Positions 56,934 to 64,000 of a stretch of 64,000 bases of DNA are shown here, piece after piece. Under the pieces are notes generated by a model that had not been told where the DNA came from, ran no database searches, and saw nothing but the letters and a program-made list of their open reading frames with translations. Location of the stretch: the NCBI RefSeq assembly GCF_900102695.1, contig NZ_FMVW01000001.1, forward strand, positions 124,001-188,000. The letters are read 5' to 3'. A program made the translations under genes and the position numbers. This stretch comes from Afifella marina DSM 2698 (GTDB lineage Bacteria; Pseudomonadota; Alphaproteobacteria; Rhizobiales; Afifellaceae). Every line of letters begins with the position of its first letter. Within the stretch, counting starts at the first letter, position 1.

Positions 56934-57443
56934 TCACCGCAAGCGTACGGGCGCGGCATCCCGCCCCCAAAGTCGCTTAATGGCGGCCTTGAAGTCTTCT
57001 TCTGGCACCAAGCGAGCAAACTCTGTCATCTTGCTGTCGGCCATTAGGGCCCACTTGATGACCTCATCTGAGCTGAGCCGGTTTCCCGCCGTCAAAGCTT
57101 GAATCGCCGAGATTGCTGTCTCAATTGCGTCGGTGAGGACGCCGATGGCCTCTTCCGTTCCGGGCGTTCTACGCAAATCATCATTGATCTGTGGCTCGGG
57201 ATTTCGCCTCTTCGATCGCTTTGTCTGTGCGGTCGAGCTGCTCACTGAGCTTTCCGCCCAAGTCAGCGGCTCAGCCACCATATTCGACGTATAGTTCCAG
57301 CCGTATGCGATCGCGCGGATCGCGCAGGAGAAGCCGCCGATCCCATCCGCCATGGTGTCGATGGCATCGGCCCTCGACTGAGCGGGAACAGTAGCGCGTC
57401 CTTTGACTGTCGAGTAAGACGCTGTCGATTTCTTCTGTGCCAT
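56934..57443 (-). CDS. Hypothetical protein of the island
   Basis: The protein has 169 residues. The N-terminal 30 residues are Ser/Thr-rich; the middle has IDTMADGIGGFSCAIRAIAYGWNYTSNMV, and the C-terminus has a helical stretch EEAIGVLTDAIETAISAIQALTAG then DEVIKWALMADSKMTEFARLVPEEDF. No family is recognised. It is transcribed away from the recombinase remnants and ends before the terminator at 56738-56766. Coding is likely from codon use, but the function is unknown. Confidence 0.55.
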   Translation of the reverse strand: MAQKKSTASYSTVKGRATVPAQSRADAIDTMADGIGGFSCAIRAIAYGWNYTSNMVAEPLTWAESSVSSSTAQTKRSKRRNPEPQINDDLRRTPGTEEAIGVLTDAIETAISAIQALTAGNRLSSDEVIKWALMADSKMTEFARLVPEEDFKAAIKRLWGRDAAPVRLR

Positions 57444-57691
57444 AGGTCACCCCTTCGGTTCAGTTCATAACGTCACCTAGAAGCCCGCAGAGACCAAATG
57501 AAAAGAAGAATAATCGGCCGGTTATCACCCGCGAGTTGCATAGTCTCTAGATGGGGATGACTTCGTCACCACGGAGTGACATTGTGCTGTTGGGAATTAA
57601 CGCTTCGGACGGATTCACGTCAATTTTTATCCCTTTGTGGGGACTGTCTCGACAGATTGTCGCATCCGCGCTGGAGTGATCTCTATTTCGA

Positions 57692-58141
57692 TCAGATGCC
57701 GGCCAACATCTTGTTTAGGCCCCACAGGGCTTTCATGGAGGAGCGATGCTCGCTGAGGAAGATGAAATGCCCTGCATCAGTGCTGCGGTACAGCCGATAT
57801 CGGTATTTGCGAGACCCAAAGAGAGAACGTCCGGCCTGGAATTTAACAAGGCGGCACTCGAAGAGGTTGCCCTCGATATCCGCGGCTAAGAACGGTATCC
57901 AGCCAGCTTCTATCGCGGATGCGAGCGGGGATCCTTCTGACCCGTATTCTACGTCTAGACGCCAAGCTGCTGTCGTTACGCCAATTCGATAGCCGTCGCC
58001 CAGCCACTGCTTCACGGCGCCTTTGATGCCTGCAATCTCGATCGTGTCTATTGGCGCAGTCGCAGCGTGAGAAATTATCTCCTCGAATGAATTGGCTTGC
58101 GTCCGCAATTTTTGTTCGGTGTCCGTGAGACCCCCGTCCAT
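57692..58141 (-). CDS. Hypothetical protein of the island
   Basis: The protein has 149 residues. The start DTEQKLRTQANSFEEIISHAAT is helical; the rest is mixed, ending KYRYRLYRSTDAGHFIFLSEHRSSMKALWGLNKML. It has no signal or membrane segment. I recognise no family. It precedes the 169-residue gene on the same strand with a gap of about 250 bases that shows no gene. Confidence 0.5.
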   Translation of the reverse strand: MDGGLTDTEQKLRTQANSFEEIISHAATAPIDTIEIAGIKGAVKQWLGDGYRIGVTTAAWRLDVEYGSEGSPLASAIEAGWIPFLAADIEGNLFECRLVKFQAGRSLFGSRKYRYRLYRSTDAGHFIFLSEHRSSMKALWGLNKMLAGI

Positions 58142-58276
58142 TCTCTGCCGCCTCCTTGCTCATGTGTTCAGCGCAGCAGAATCCCCAATCTGGAAGACAG
58201 GTTCAATTGGTTGGAAGGTGCGCAGTGTGCCTCATGCGGGTGATATTTCGCCGCGTGTCTCCTAGGGCGTAGTCCA

Positions 58277-58740
58277 ATGGACATCCTTGTCGTCCGCTGG
58301 GTGGACCCGTTAGGCCGCAGCTACCAGGACATGAACCGATACGACGCGGGACTTCATGCACCGCAGCGTCGTCATCCGAACTATCATCAACAACATGACC
58401 TTCGACGGTGCGACAACAGACCCCATGCAGGAGGCGATTAGAGACTCACTGGTGGCCTTTATGGCTGCGATGGCACACAAGCCCAGGCAGAAGCCTCAAA
58501 AGAGGCTCAGCGGGCAGGTATTGCCCATGCAAGGGCTACCAAGAAAGACAGTGCCTACAGGGGCCGCAAGCCGAGCTTCACGGCCGACCAGATGCGTACC
58601 GTACAAGCCCTTCTCGGCAAGCAGCTGGGTGTCTCCGAGATTGCAAGGGCCACCGGCCTATCGAGGCAGACGATCTATCGCATCAAGGGTGATCCTGCTG
58701 GGACAGCGCGGGTATTGGAGGCGTGGAAACCGGCCGAAGC
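58277..58740 (+). pseudogene. Serine recombinase (resolvase/invertase), frameshifted remnant
   Basis: Three frames together spell the C-terminal half of a serine recombinase: MDILVVRWVDPLGRSYQDM (58277 on), then HRSVVIRTIINNMTFDGATTDPMQEA with RDSLVAFMAAMA, then QAEASKEAQRAGIAHARA and RGRKPSFTADQMRTVQALL, ending in a helix-turn-helix (VSEIARATGLSRQTIYRIKGD). Frame changes occur near 58335 and 58480. The N-terminal catalytic Ser part is missing. Confidence 0.8.
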
Positions 58741-58773
58741 GGCGAGGAGGCAAGGAGAGAGCCCGCAGCATCT

Positions 58774-59053
58774 GGCTTTGCTCCTCCCTGCGCACGTAAG
58801 CAGCCTCCTTCCGGATCGCTGGCAGCACCACGCGGGTCATCCAATCCTGAAACTCACGAGCCTCTGGTTTGTCGGAGCGCATGATGAGCTTGTAGGGACC
58901 GTTTTCCGAGATGAGCGTCAAGAAAGGCTGCCTGCACCTGAACAGGCCGGCGAGACTAGCGATCATCCGGTGATGGGTAGTGCGGGAGACTACGCCCCAT
59001 CTGATGGGTGGTGGACCGGAAGACACGCTAACGTCCGTCCGTAGGCAAGCCAC
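58774..59053 (-). pseudogene. BRO-N phage antirepressor fragment
   Basis: On the minus strand a frame contains LTLISENGPYKLIMRSDKPE followed by AREFQDWMTRVVLPAIRKEAAYV, the hallmark of the BRO-N domain of phage antirepressors. The residues before it are only weakly family-like and the frame runs on into the recombinase remnant. It is therefore a fragment, not an intact gene. Confidence 0.7.
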
Positions 59054-59567
59054 AAAGTCTTAGTCGTATCCACGCGGCCGGCCGGCGAGACGCCTATCCC
59101 ACGCCCGTCGCAAACCTACCGCGCAACGAACCACGGGGCGCCATCAAGCTCCACGACGCGGATCTCTGCGGCGTTTGTTGAAGGTGGATGCGTCGATGTT
59201 TTTGATACTGCCTCGCGGTGGCATCAACGGCCCCATGAGATCCAGTATCCTCTGTGACCCGCCGGCTTTCCTGGAGTTCGGCGATATGTGTGCCAAAAGC
59301 TGTGCCCGGGAAGCGTCGGTAGGGGCGCCTTAGGGCTTTCTTCCTTCGTGTTTTTGGGTCTCGTCATCATCGTCTGAACACCCTCGGGGGGAGGGGGGCT
59401 TCGCGTCACCCCCCCCGTCGATTGGGCGCCTCAGATTTTTGGGCCAAAATATTCCGACCCATCTGGGGACACGAACGAAACGCAGTGTATGCGAGTTTGC
59501 AGGCGAGAGGCCCCAGGGTGCACTTCGGCGTTGCAGTTATTGGCGAGGTGAGCAGCCATGGAGCGAC
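59054..59567. other. Island sequence with no recognised gene
   Basis: No supported gene is seen. There are runs of G (59388-59401) and C (59410-59417) that can pair, next to the IS5 fragment. The content looks like degraded mobile DNA. Confidence 0.4.
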
Positions 59568-59717
59568 GACACCACCCTCTATAAGCAGCGGCACAAAATC
59601 GAGAACATGTTCGGCCGATTGAAAGACTGGCGCCGCGTTGCCACTCGCTACGACCGATGCGCTCACACCTTCTTCTCCGCCATCTGCATCGCAGCCGCCG
59701 TCACCTTCTGGCTCTAA
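59568..59717 (+). pseudogene. IS5-family transposase C-terminal fragment (plus strand)
   Basis: About 48 residues, from TTLYKQRHKIENMFGRLKDW to CAHTFFSAICIAAAVTFWL and a TAA stop at 59715-59717, match the C-terminus of IS5-type DDE transposases; the catalytic Glu is in RHKIENMF. The upstream catalytic part is missing. Confidence 0.85.
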
Positions 59718-59733
59718 TCAATGAGTCCTGAGC

Positions 59734-60414
59734 CTAGCGGGTGGCGACGCGGCGGTAGTGCCTCGACTTGGAGAAGAAGCTCTCGATGAGGTTGCGCTCA
59801 CGGTAGAGCCGCGTGCTGAAGCAGGCCTTCCGGCGCCGGTTGCTCTTGGACGGGATGTTCTGCGTGGCGCCTTGGTTCTGGATAAGCTCTCGGATGCGAT
59901 CGGCGTCATAGGTCTTGTCAGCCAACACGATCGTGCGCGGACCGAGATGGTTGAGCAGTGCATCTGCGGCCTGTCCGTCATGGGCTTGTCCTGCGGTCAG
60001 GCCAAGCCGGATCGGGAAGCCTTGCGCATCGACGACCGCGTGGATTTTGGTCGTGAGCCCGCCTCGGGAACGACCGAGACAATGATCTCGATCCCCCTTT
60101 TTGCCTTTGCGGCCTGTTGGTGGGCGCGAACGGACGTGCTGTCGATCATCTGATATCGCCGTCATGGGCGGCGGTGATAGCGTCCATCATTCGGTCCCAC
60201 ACGCCCACCTTCCGCCATCGCACGAAGCGTTTGTAATAGGTAGTGCGCGGGCCGTAGCGTTCCGGTAGGTCGCGCCACAGTGCACCAGACCGCAAAATCC
60301 AGAAGATGCCGTTAAGCACACGCCGGTCATCGACACGCGGCACGCCTCGGGTTTGTTGGGCAGAAGCGGCTTGATCACCCGCCATTCGAAGTCGGTCAGA
60401 TCATATCGGCTCAT
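59734..60414 (-). pseudogene. IS5-family (IS427-like) transposase, frameshifted and truncated
   Basis: On the minus strand the start MSRYDLTDFEWRVIKPLLPNK (ATG 60414), the middle RGVPRVDDRRVLNGIFWILRSG with GALWRDLPERYGPRT, and DHCLGRSRGGLTTKIHAVVDAQGFP with LYRERNLIESFFSKSRHYRRVATR lie in three frames. The C-terminal segment after RRVATR is missing. It is a different group from the plus-strand IS5 fragment next to it. Inverted repeats are not evident at both ends. Confidence 0.85.
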
Positions 60415-60506
60415 GTGGAGTGTGCATCACACGCGAGCGGAATATGAAAGGCTGAATGCCACCGCTCGCGCTTACGGACCTCCTTCAACGTTGATATGCT
60501 TAAGTG

Positions 60507-60845
60507 ATGCAAACCAGCCGCCTCCTGTCCGCCGAAGAATTTGAGGCTTGCTTTGCGCAGCCCATGCGCAACGTGACGGAGAATGCTGAGCCAGTTCTAG
60601 ACATCTGGCCCTATGTCGATAGCCTTGATCTTAACGCACTGGGCTTACCCAGCCTTAATGACGTGCATTACGTCTACAGAGATGCTCACGAACGCTTCGA
60701 TCAAGTTCTGATCAGCACCGGACGTTTCAACACTCTATTGATCATCGTTGTGGATCGACATCTTAGAACTGTGCTGGGCCATCATTTGCTTGATTTGAAC
60801 GAGGCATATGGAAGACACGGCGACCATCTCAAGCCAGTGCCTTAG
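60507..60845 (+). CDS. Hypothetical protein at the right end of the island
   Basis: The protein has 112 residues from ATG 60507. It begins MQTSRLLSAEEFEACFAQPM and contains DIWPYVDSLDLNALGLPSLNDVHYVYRDAHERFDQVL and a hydrophobic LLIIVVDRHLRTVLGHHLLDLNEAYGR. No family is recognised. The frame is intact although its neighbours are broken, and it sits between the IS remnant and attR, so it may be recent cargo. Confidence 0.6.
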   Translation: MQTSRLLSAEEFEACFAQPMRNVTENAEPVLDIWPYVDSLDLNALGLPSLNDVHYVYRDAHERFDQVLISTGRFNTLLIIVVDRHLRTVLGHHLLDLNEAYGRHGDHLKPVP

Positions 60846-60970
60846 CCGATACCGCTGTTCGAATTTATGAGTTCAAGGCCTGGCTTGACCTCGGCCACAG
60901 CCTTGGTACACAGGCAAAGACGGCGGCTCCAAAAATGCCTGATAAATCAGGTGGTTGAAGATGTTGGGGT

Positions 60971-60999
60971 GGAGTTCAATCCTCCCCTGCGGCACCATT
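60971..60999 (+). repeat. Right attachment site (attR)
   Basis: This is an exact 29-base copy of the tRNA-Thr 3' segment at 54977-55005. It is not a functional tRNA because the 5' part is absent. Confidence 0.9.
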
Positions 61000-61094
61000 T
61001 TTCGGGTTTCCGAAAAGAGATGACGGTTTGGCCTCGTGCCAGCGGCCGATGGGCCGCCGACACGCGTCCGCCAAGATGTCGGCGTCGAGGCAGA

Positions 61095-61388
61095 CTACCC
61101 CATCAGTCCCTCAATCTTCTCTGCGAGCGCGAAATCTTTCTCCGTCAGGGAATCGACGTCGTGGGTGCGCAGGGCCACGTCGAGTTTGCCGTATTTGACG
61201 GTGAGATCCGGGTGGTGGTCGGCGGCTTCGGCGAAATGGCCGATGGCGTTGGCGGCCAGCAGGCTTTTGGCGAAGTTCTTGGTTTTGTAGCTGCGGCAAA
61301 GATAGCCGTCTTCGACGTGCCATTGCGGCAGTCGGGTTTTGGCTTCCGCGGTGGCGTCGTGATCTGAGAAGTGGCGGGTTTCGGCCAT
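61095..61388 (-). CDS. phhB: Pterin-4a-carbinolamine dehydratase
   Basis: The protein has 97 residues. The family signature is in NAIGHFAEAADHHPDLTVKYGKLDVALRTHD, with the catalytic His pair. It dehydrates 4a-hydroxytetrahydrobiopterin to recycle pterin. It is the downstream gene of a pair with FolB, 39 bases after it. A role in phenylalanine hydroxylation or as a general pterin enzyme is possible; no phenylalanine hydroxylase is seen. Confidence 0.93.
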   Translation of the reverse strand: MAETRHFSDHDATAEAKTRLPQWHVEDGYLCRSYKTKNFAKSLLAANAIGHFAEAADHHPDLTVKYGKLDVALRTHDVDSLTEKDFALAEKIEGLMG

Positions 61389-61427
61389 AAAAGGCTCCCT
61401 CGGCTGGCCGCGGGTGCCCTCAGCGTC

Positions 61428-61850
61428 CTATGCGCCAGGCGTCCCCTTGCGGCGGATGATCGTGGTGCCGGCGCGCGCCTTTTCCAGTTCGAGCTTTTCC
61501 ACCCGAAGCGCGACGATCTCGGCAAGCGGCTCTTCAAGGATCCGGGCGGCGATTTTCTCCGCCAGGGTCTCTACCAGGTCGAAATGCCCTTCGGCGACGA
61601 TGGTTTCGATCGCATCCGTCAGGGCATCATAAGAGAGAACGTCTTCGAGCTTCACCGGTTCACCGGCAGGAGGTGCCGCACGCGGGCTTGTCGCGACCGT
61701 CATGTCGAAGCGCACCTTCTGGGGCCCGTGCCTCTCGCGCTGATAGGCGCCGATGCGCACCGGCAAAACGAATTCCGACACGAAGACGAGGTCGGCTCCT
61801 TCGTGCGCGGTAAGCCGCAACATGTCTTCTGCCTTGGCCCACATCGTCAT
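61428..61850 (-). CDS. folB: Dihydroneopterin aldolase FolB-like
   Basis: The protein has 140 residues. FVLPVRIGAYQRERHGPQKVRFDMTV, LSYDALTDAIETIVAEGHFDLVETLAEKIAARI and VEKLELEKARAGTTIIRRK fit the FolB/FolX family. The enzyme cleaves dihydroneopterin in folate synthesis. It pairs with phhB, consistent with a pterin locus. Residues 1-22 extend the normal start slightly. Confidence 0.9.
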   Translation of the reverse strand: MTMWAKAEDMLRLTAHEGADLVFVSEFVLPVRIGAYQRERHGPQKVRFDMTVATSPRAAPPAGEPVKLEDVLSYDALTDAIETIVAEGHFDLVETLAEKIAARILEEPLAEIVALRVEKLELEKARAGTTIIRRKGTPGA

Positions 61851-62047
61851 CGGTCCTTAGGAGATTGCAGAGGAGATTACTGGGGAGATCGTGGCGATGG
61901 CGGGGGCGCCCGCCAGGCAGAGATGTAACGGCCGGATTCTTGAAAGGCTCCACGAAACGCGCCGCCTGATGGCGCTGTGGACAAAGGTGGATGAGACGGT
62001 CGCGCCCGGGCCCTCGCGCTTGTTTGCAACCGGGCCCTCGCCCGTGC

Positions 62048-63484
62048 TCACGCCTGCCGCTCCGGCAGCATGTCCTGAAGGCGCAGGAGAGCGATCTTTT
62101 CGACTTCCCCGCAGGCGGTCGCAAACTCCGTCTCCCGGTCATGGGCGAGACGGCTTTCGAAGGCGGTGCGGATCTCGTCCTTGTTGCGCCCCTTGACGGC
62201 CATGATGAAGGGGAAGCCGAATTTTTCCCGGTAGCGCCGGTTGAGGTCGCGGAAATATTCGCGTTCTCCCGCATCGAGCTGGTCGAGCCCGGCGGAGGCC
62301 TGTTCGGCGGTCGAGGCATCGGTGAGGGCATGCGCCTCGGCGAGTTTGCCGGCGAGATCGGGATGGGCTTCGAGCACCGAGAGGCGTTTTTCTTCGCTTG
62401 CTGCGCGGAAGGTGGCCGCCATCGCGCCGAAGAGGCCGCGTGCCGTGTCATGCGCCGGTCCGAGCTCGCTCTTATAGGTGCGCTTGGCCACCCAGGGCGA
62501 GCATTCGAAGACGCTGCCGAAGCGCATCATGAAGGCCTCGCGGCCCATCTGGCTCGGCCGCACGAAACCATGCGGCGGGTGGTGGGCATGCCAGTGGCGG
62601 GCGATGTCGATGCGCCGCGCGATCCACACATCCTCAAGGCTCTGGATATAGCCGAGGAAGCGCATGAGCGCGGCGAAGCGGCCGGGCCGTCCGGCAAGCC
62701 GGCAATGAAGCCCGATCGACAGCATCTTCGGCTGTCCCGCGAGCCCCTCCGCACGCAAGGTGTCGAAGGCGTCCTTGAGATAGGTGAAGAAATCGGTCCC
62801 CGAGCCGAAACCCTGGACGGCGACGAAGCGCATGTCGTTGGCTTCGAGCGTGTAGGGAACGATGAGATGCGGGCCCTTCTCTCCCTCCACCCAATAGGGC
62901 AGGTCGTCGGCATAAGAATCGGAGGAATAGACGAAGCCGCCTTCCTCCATCGCGAGGTTTGCCGAATGCTCCGAGGAGCGGCCCGTATACCAGCCGAGCG
63001 GGCGTTCGCCGGTCGCCGCTTGATGCAGCGCGATCGCCTTTTCCATATGCGCGCGCTCGTCGGCGGCGGAGAAATCCTTGTAGTCGATCCATTTGTAGCC
63101 GTGCGAGGCGATCTCCCAATCGGCCTCCTGCATGGCGGCGACGGCCTCCGGATTGCGGGCGAGGGCGGTCGCGACGCCGAAGACGGTGACGGGCACCTGG
63201 CGCTGGCTGAACAACCGCCACAGCCGCCAGAAGCCGGCGCGCGAGCCGTATTCGTAATGCGATTCCATGTTCATGTGGCGCTGGCCGGGCCAGGGCTGCG
63301 CCCCGACGATATCGGACAGAAAGGCCTCCGAGGCGTCGTCGCCGTGAAGGAGCGCGTTCTCGCCGCCCTCTTCGTAATTGACGACGAATTGAACGGCGAT
63401 CGCGGCGTTGTCGGGCCAGTTCGCTTTGGGCGGCGTGCGCCCGTAACCGAGGAGATCGCGTGGGTAACGGTTGGAACTGGTCAT
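62048..63484 (-). CDS. Fused allantoinase (PuuE) and OHCU decarboxylase (UraD)
   Basis: The protein has 478 residues from ATG 63484. Residues 1 to about 300 are a PuuE-type allantoinase of the polysaccharide-deacetylase fold (YPRDLLGYGRTPPKANWPDNAA, VNYEEGGEN, EIASHGYKWIDYKDF). Residues from about 310 are a UraD-type decarboxylase (GSVFECSPWVAKRTY, AHPDLAGKLAEAHALTDAST, FRDLNRRYREKFGFPFIMAVKGR), with the catalytic His in EAHPDLAG. UraD makes allantoin from OHCU and PuuE opens it to allantoate, so the fusion joins two consecutive steps. It is divergent from uraH. Confidence 0.94.
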   Translation of the reverse strand: MTSSNRYPRDLLGYGRTPPKANWPDNAAIAVQFVVNYEEGGENALLHGDDASEAFLSDIVGAQPWPGQRHMNMESHYEYGSRAGFWRLWRLFSQRQVPVTVFGVATALARNPEAVAAMQEADWEIASHGYKWIDYKDFSAADERAHMEKAIALHQAATGERPLGWYTGRSSEHSANLAMEEGGFVYSSDSYADDLPYWVEGEKGPHLIVPYTLEANDMRFVAVQGFGSGTDFFTYLKDAFDTLRAEGLAGQPKMLSIGLHCRLAGRPGRFAALMRFLGYIQSLEDVWIARRIDIARHWHAHHPPHGFVRPSQMGREAFMMRFGSVFECSPWVAKRTYKSELGPAHDTARGLFGAMAATFRAASEEKRLSVLEAHPDLAGKLAEAHALTDASTAEQASAGLDQLDAGEREYFRDLNRRYREKFGFPFIMAVKGRNKDEIRTAFESRLAHDRETEFATACGEVEKIALLRLQDMLPERQA

Positions 63485-63789
63485 GATGTCAAATCCGTAG
63501 GCTTCTGCCTGATGTGCCTCGCAGCCGGGGGAAGGCTTGCCGCGCGGCCTTTGCGTTTGCACCCCGGGGCGCTGGCCCGTCAATCCGCTGGCGCGTGCCG
63601 GCGCGGTCAGATCGCCGACCGGTCGCGGGGATTTCAGTCCGTTTTTCCCGCCACGCGGTCGCTTGATGACGGTCGCTTGGTTCCGCCTGGCGGCCGCAAA
63701 GCCATGGGCTGTCGCGCGAAGGGGTTGTGCAAAGAATGGCTGTGGCGCACCTTTGGGCAGAGGGGCAGACAAGATCGCGCGGAGTGTGC
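63485..63789. other. Divergent intergenic region of the ureide genes
   Basis: There are about 305 bases between the PuuE-UraD and UraH starts. It should contain both promoters; no clear operator is seen. An in-frame extension of PuuE-UraD across it lacks coding character. Confidence 0.4.
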
Positions 63790-64000
63790 ATGAGCCAAGG
63801 CCGTTTGACCACGCATGTCCTGGATACGGCCGCCGGCCGTCCCGCATCGGGCCTCAGGATCGAGCTGTTCGATGCGGCGGGCGAAAAGCTCCGCGAGGTG
63901 CACACGAACGATGACGGGCGCTGCGGCGCGCCGCTTCTCGAAGGCTCCGATTTCAAGGCGGGGCACTACGAGCTTCTCTTTCATGTGGGCGATTATTTTC
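63790..64000 (+). CDS. uraH: 5-hydroxyisourate hydrolase (partial)
   Basis: The first 70 residues are in the window, from ATG 63790 with GGAG upstream. [22 protein letters not shown] and [14 protein letters not shown], then [12 protein letters not shown], are the transthyretin-like signatures of HIU hydrolase, with the active-site His in LTTHVLD. It acts just before UraD in urate breakdown. The C-terminal YRGS-type motif lies beyond the end. Confidence 0.93.
   Translation, partial: MSQGRLTTHVLDTAAGRPASGLRIELFDAAGEKLREVHTNDDGRCGAPLLEGSDFKAGHYELLFHVGDYF

Larger units (their letters stand above)
55006..60999 (+). mobile_element. Decayed integrative genomic island in tRNA-Thr (~6.0 kb)
   Basis: The element lies between the two 29-bp attachment repeats. 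It starts with an integrase gene reading away from the tRNA, the usual arrangement. It carries a broken tyrosine integrase, two unidentified minus-strand genes with a minus-strand terminator, a broken serine recombinase, a phage antirepressor fragment, two IS5-type transposase remnants and a further unidentified gene. Base composition and codon use are less GC-rich than in the flanking housekeeping genes. No conjugation or phage structural genes remain. Confidence 0.85.

Noticed and set aside
59388-59417. G-quadruplex or functional hairpin in the G/C runs
   Set aside because: Homopolymer runs in decayed mobile DNA; no neighbouring gene depends on it and nothing else supports function.
55006-60999. 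Intact prophage
   Set aside because: No capsid, portal, terminase, tail or lysis gene is present; only an antirepressor fragment hints at phage origin.
63485-63847. N-terminal extension of PuuE-UraD to 63847
   Set aside because: The extension overlaps the uraH start and has no coding character; ATG 63484 starts at the conserved family N-terminus.

Overview
The window looks like a GC-rich chromosomal segment from an alphaproteobacterium, most likely of the order Hyphomicrobiales (Rhizobiales). The main reason is the block at 48.8-54.5 kb (murA, DUF2948, hisD, UPF0262, LMW phosphatase, infA, maf, yacG), an order I know from that group. FolB, PuuE-UraD and the small protein upstream of murA fit. 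I cannot name a genus. Two tRNA genes are present (Phe and Thr). I see no rRNA and no CRISPR array.

Layout. 0-12 kb: the end of an EAL-domain gene; a large repeat-built autotransporter divergent from a PadR/YqjI-like regulator with a His/Gly-rich arm; a spermidine-synthase-like protein; an SLC13 permease; a diguanylate cyclase; and a P-type ATPase. 11.7-13.3 kb: a HigB toxin with a HigA-type antitoxin fused to an ImmA/IrrE metallopeptidase. 13.3-22.7 kb: MFS transporter, pncB, HNH protein, Na+/alanine symporter, HAD phosphatase, TusA-like protein, and a phospholipase D/endonuclease-phosphatase pair. 22.9-28.8 kb: a complete dipeptide-type ABC importer in which one permease and one ATPase are a single protein.

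28.9-42.7 kb is an iron region. It holds a ferrous-iron operon (two small periplasmic proteins, FeoA, FeoB, a Cys-rich FeoB partner) and a heme system: hmuTUV on the minus strand, divergent from a TonB-dependent heme receptor that is followed by the oxygen-independent heme-opening radical SAM enzyme HutW. An unusual SDR protein and a GGDEF-EAL protein lie between the two iron systems. Together they suggest iron acquisition under low oxygen.

42.7-54.5 kb: a glutamine synthetase-family gene, YbaK, DUF763, a YffB-like protein, a lone PycTM/DUF5706-like membrane protein beside tRNA-Phe, and the conserved housekeeping block. 54.98-61.0 kb: a decayed ~6.0 kb genomic island in the 3' end of tRNA-Thr, bounded by a 29-bp direct repeat. 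It contains a broken tyrosine integrase, a broken serine recombinase, a phage antirepressor fragment, two IS5-type transposase remnants and three unidentified genes. 61-64 kb: pterin/folate genes (pterin dehydratase, FolB) and ureide catabolism (PuuE-UraD fusion, UraH).
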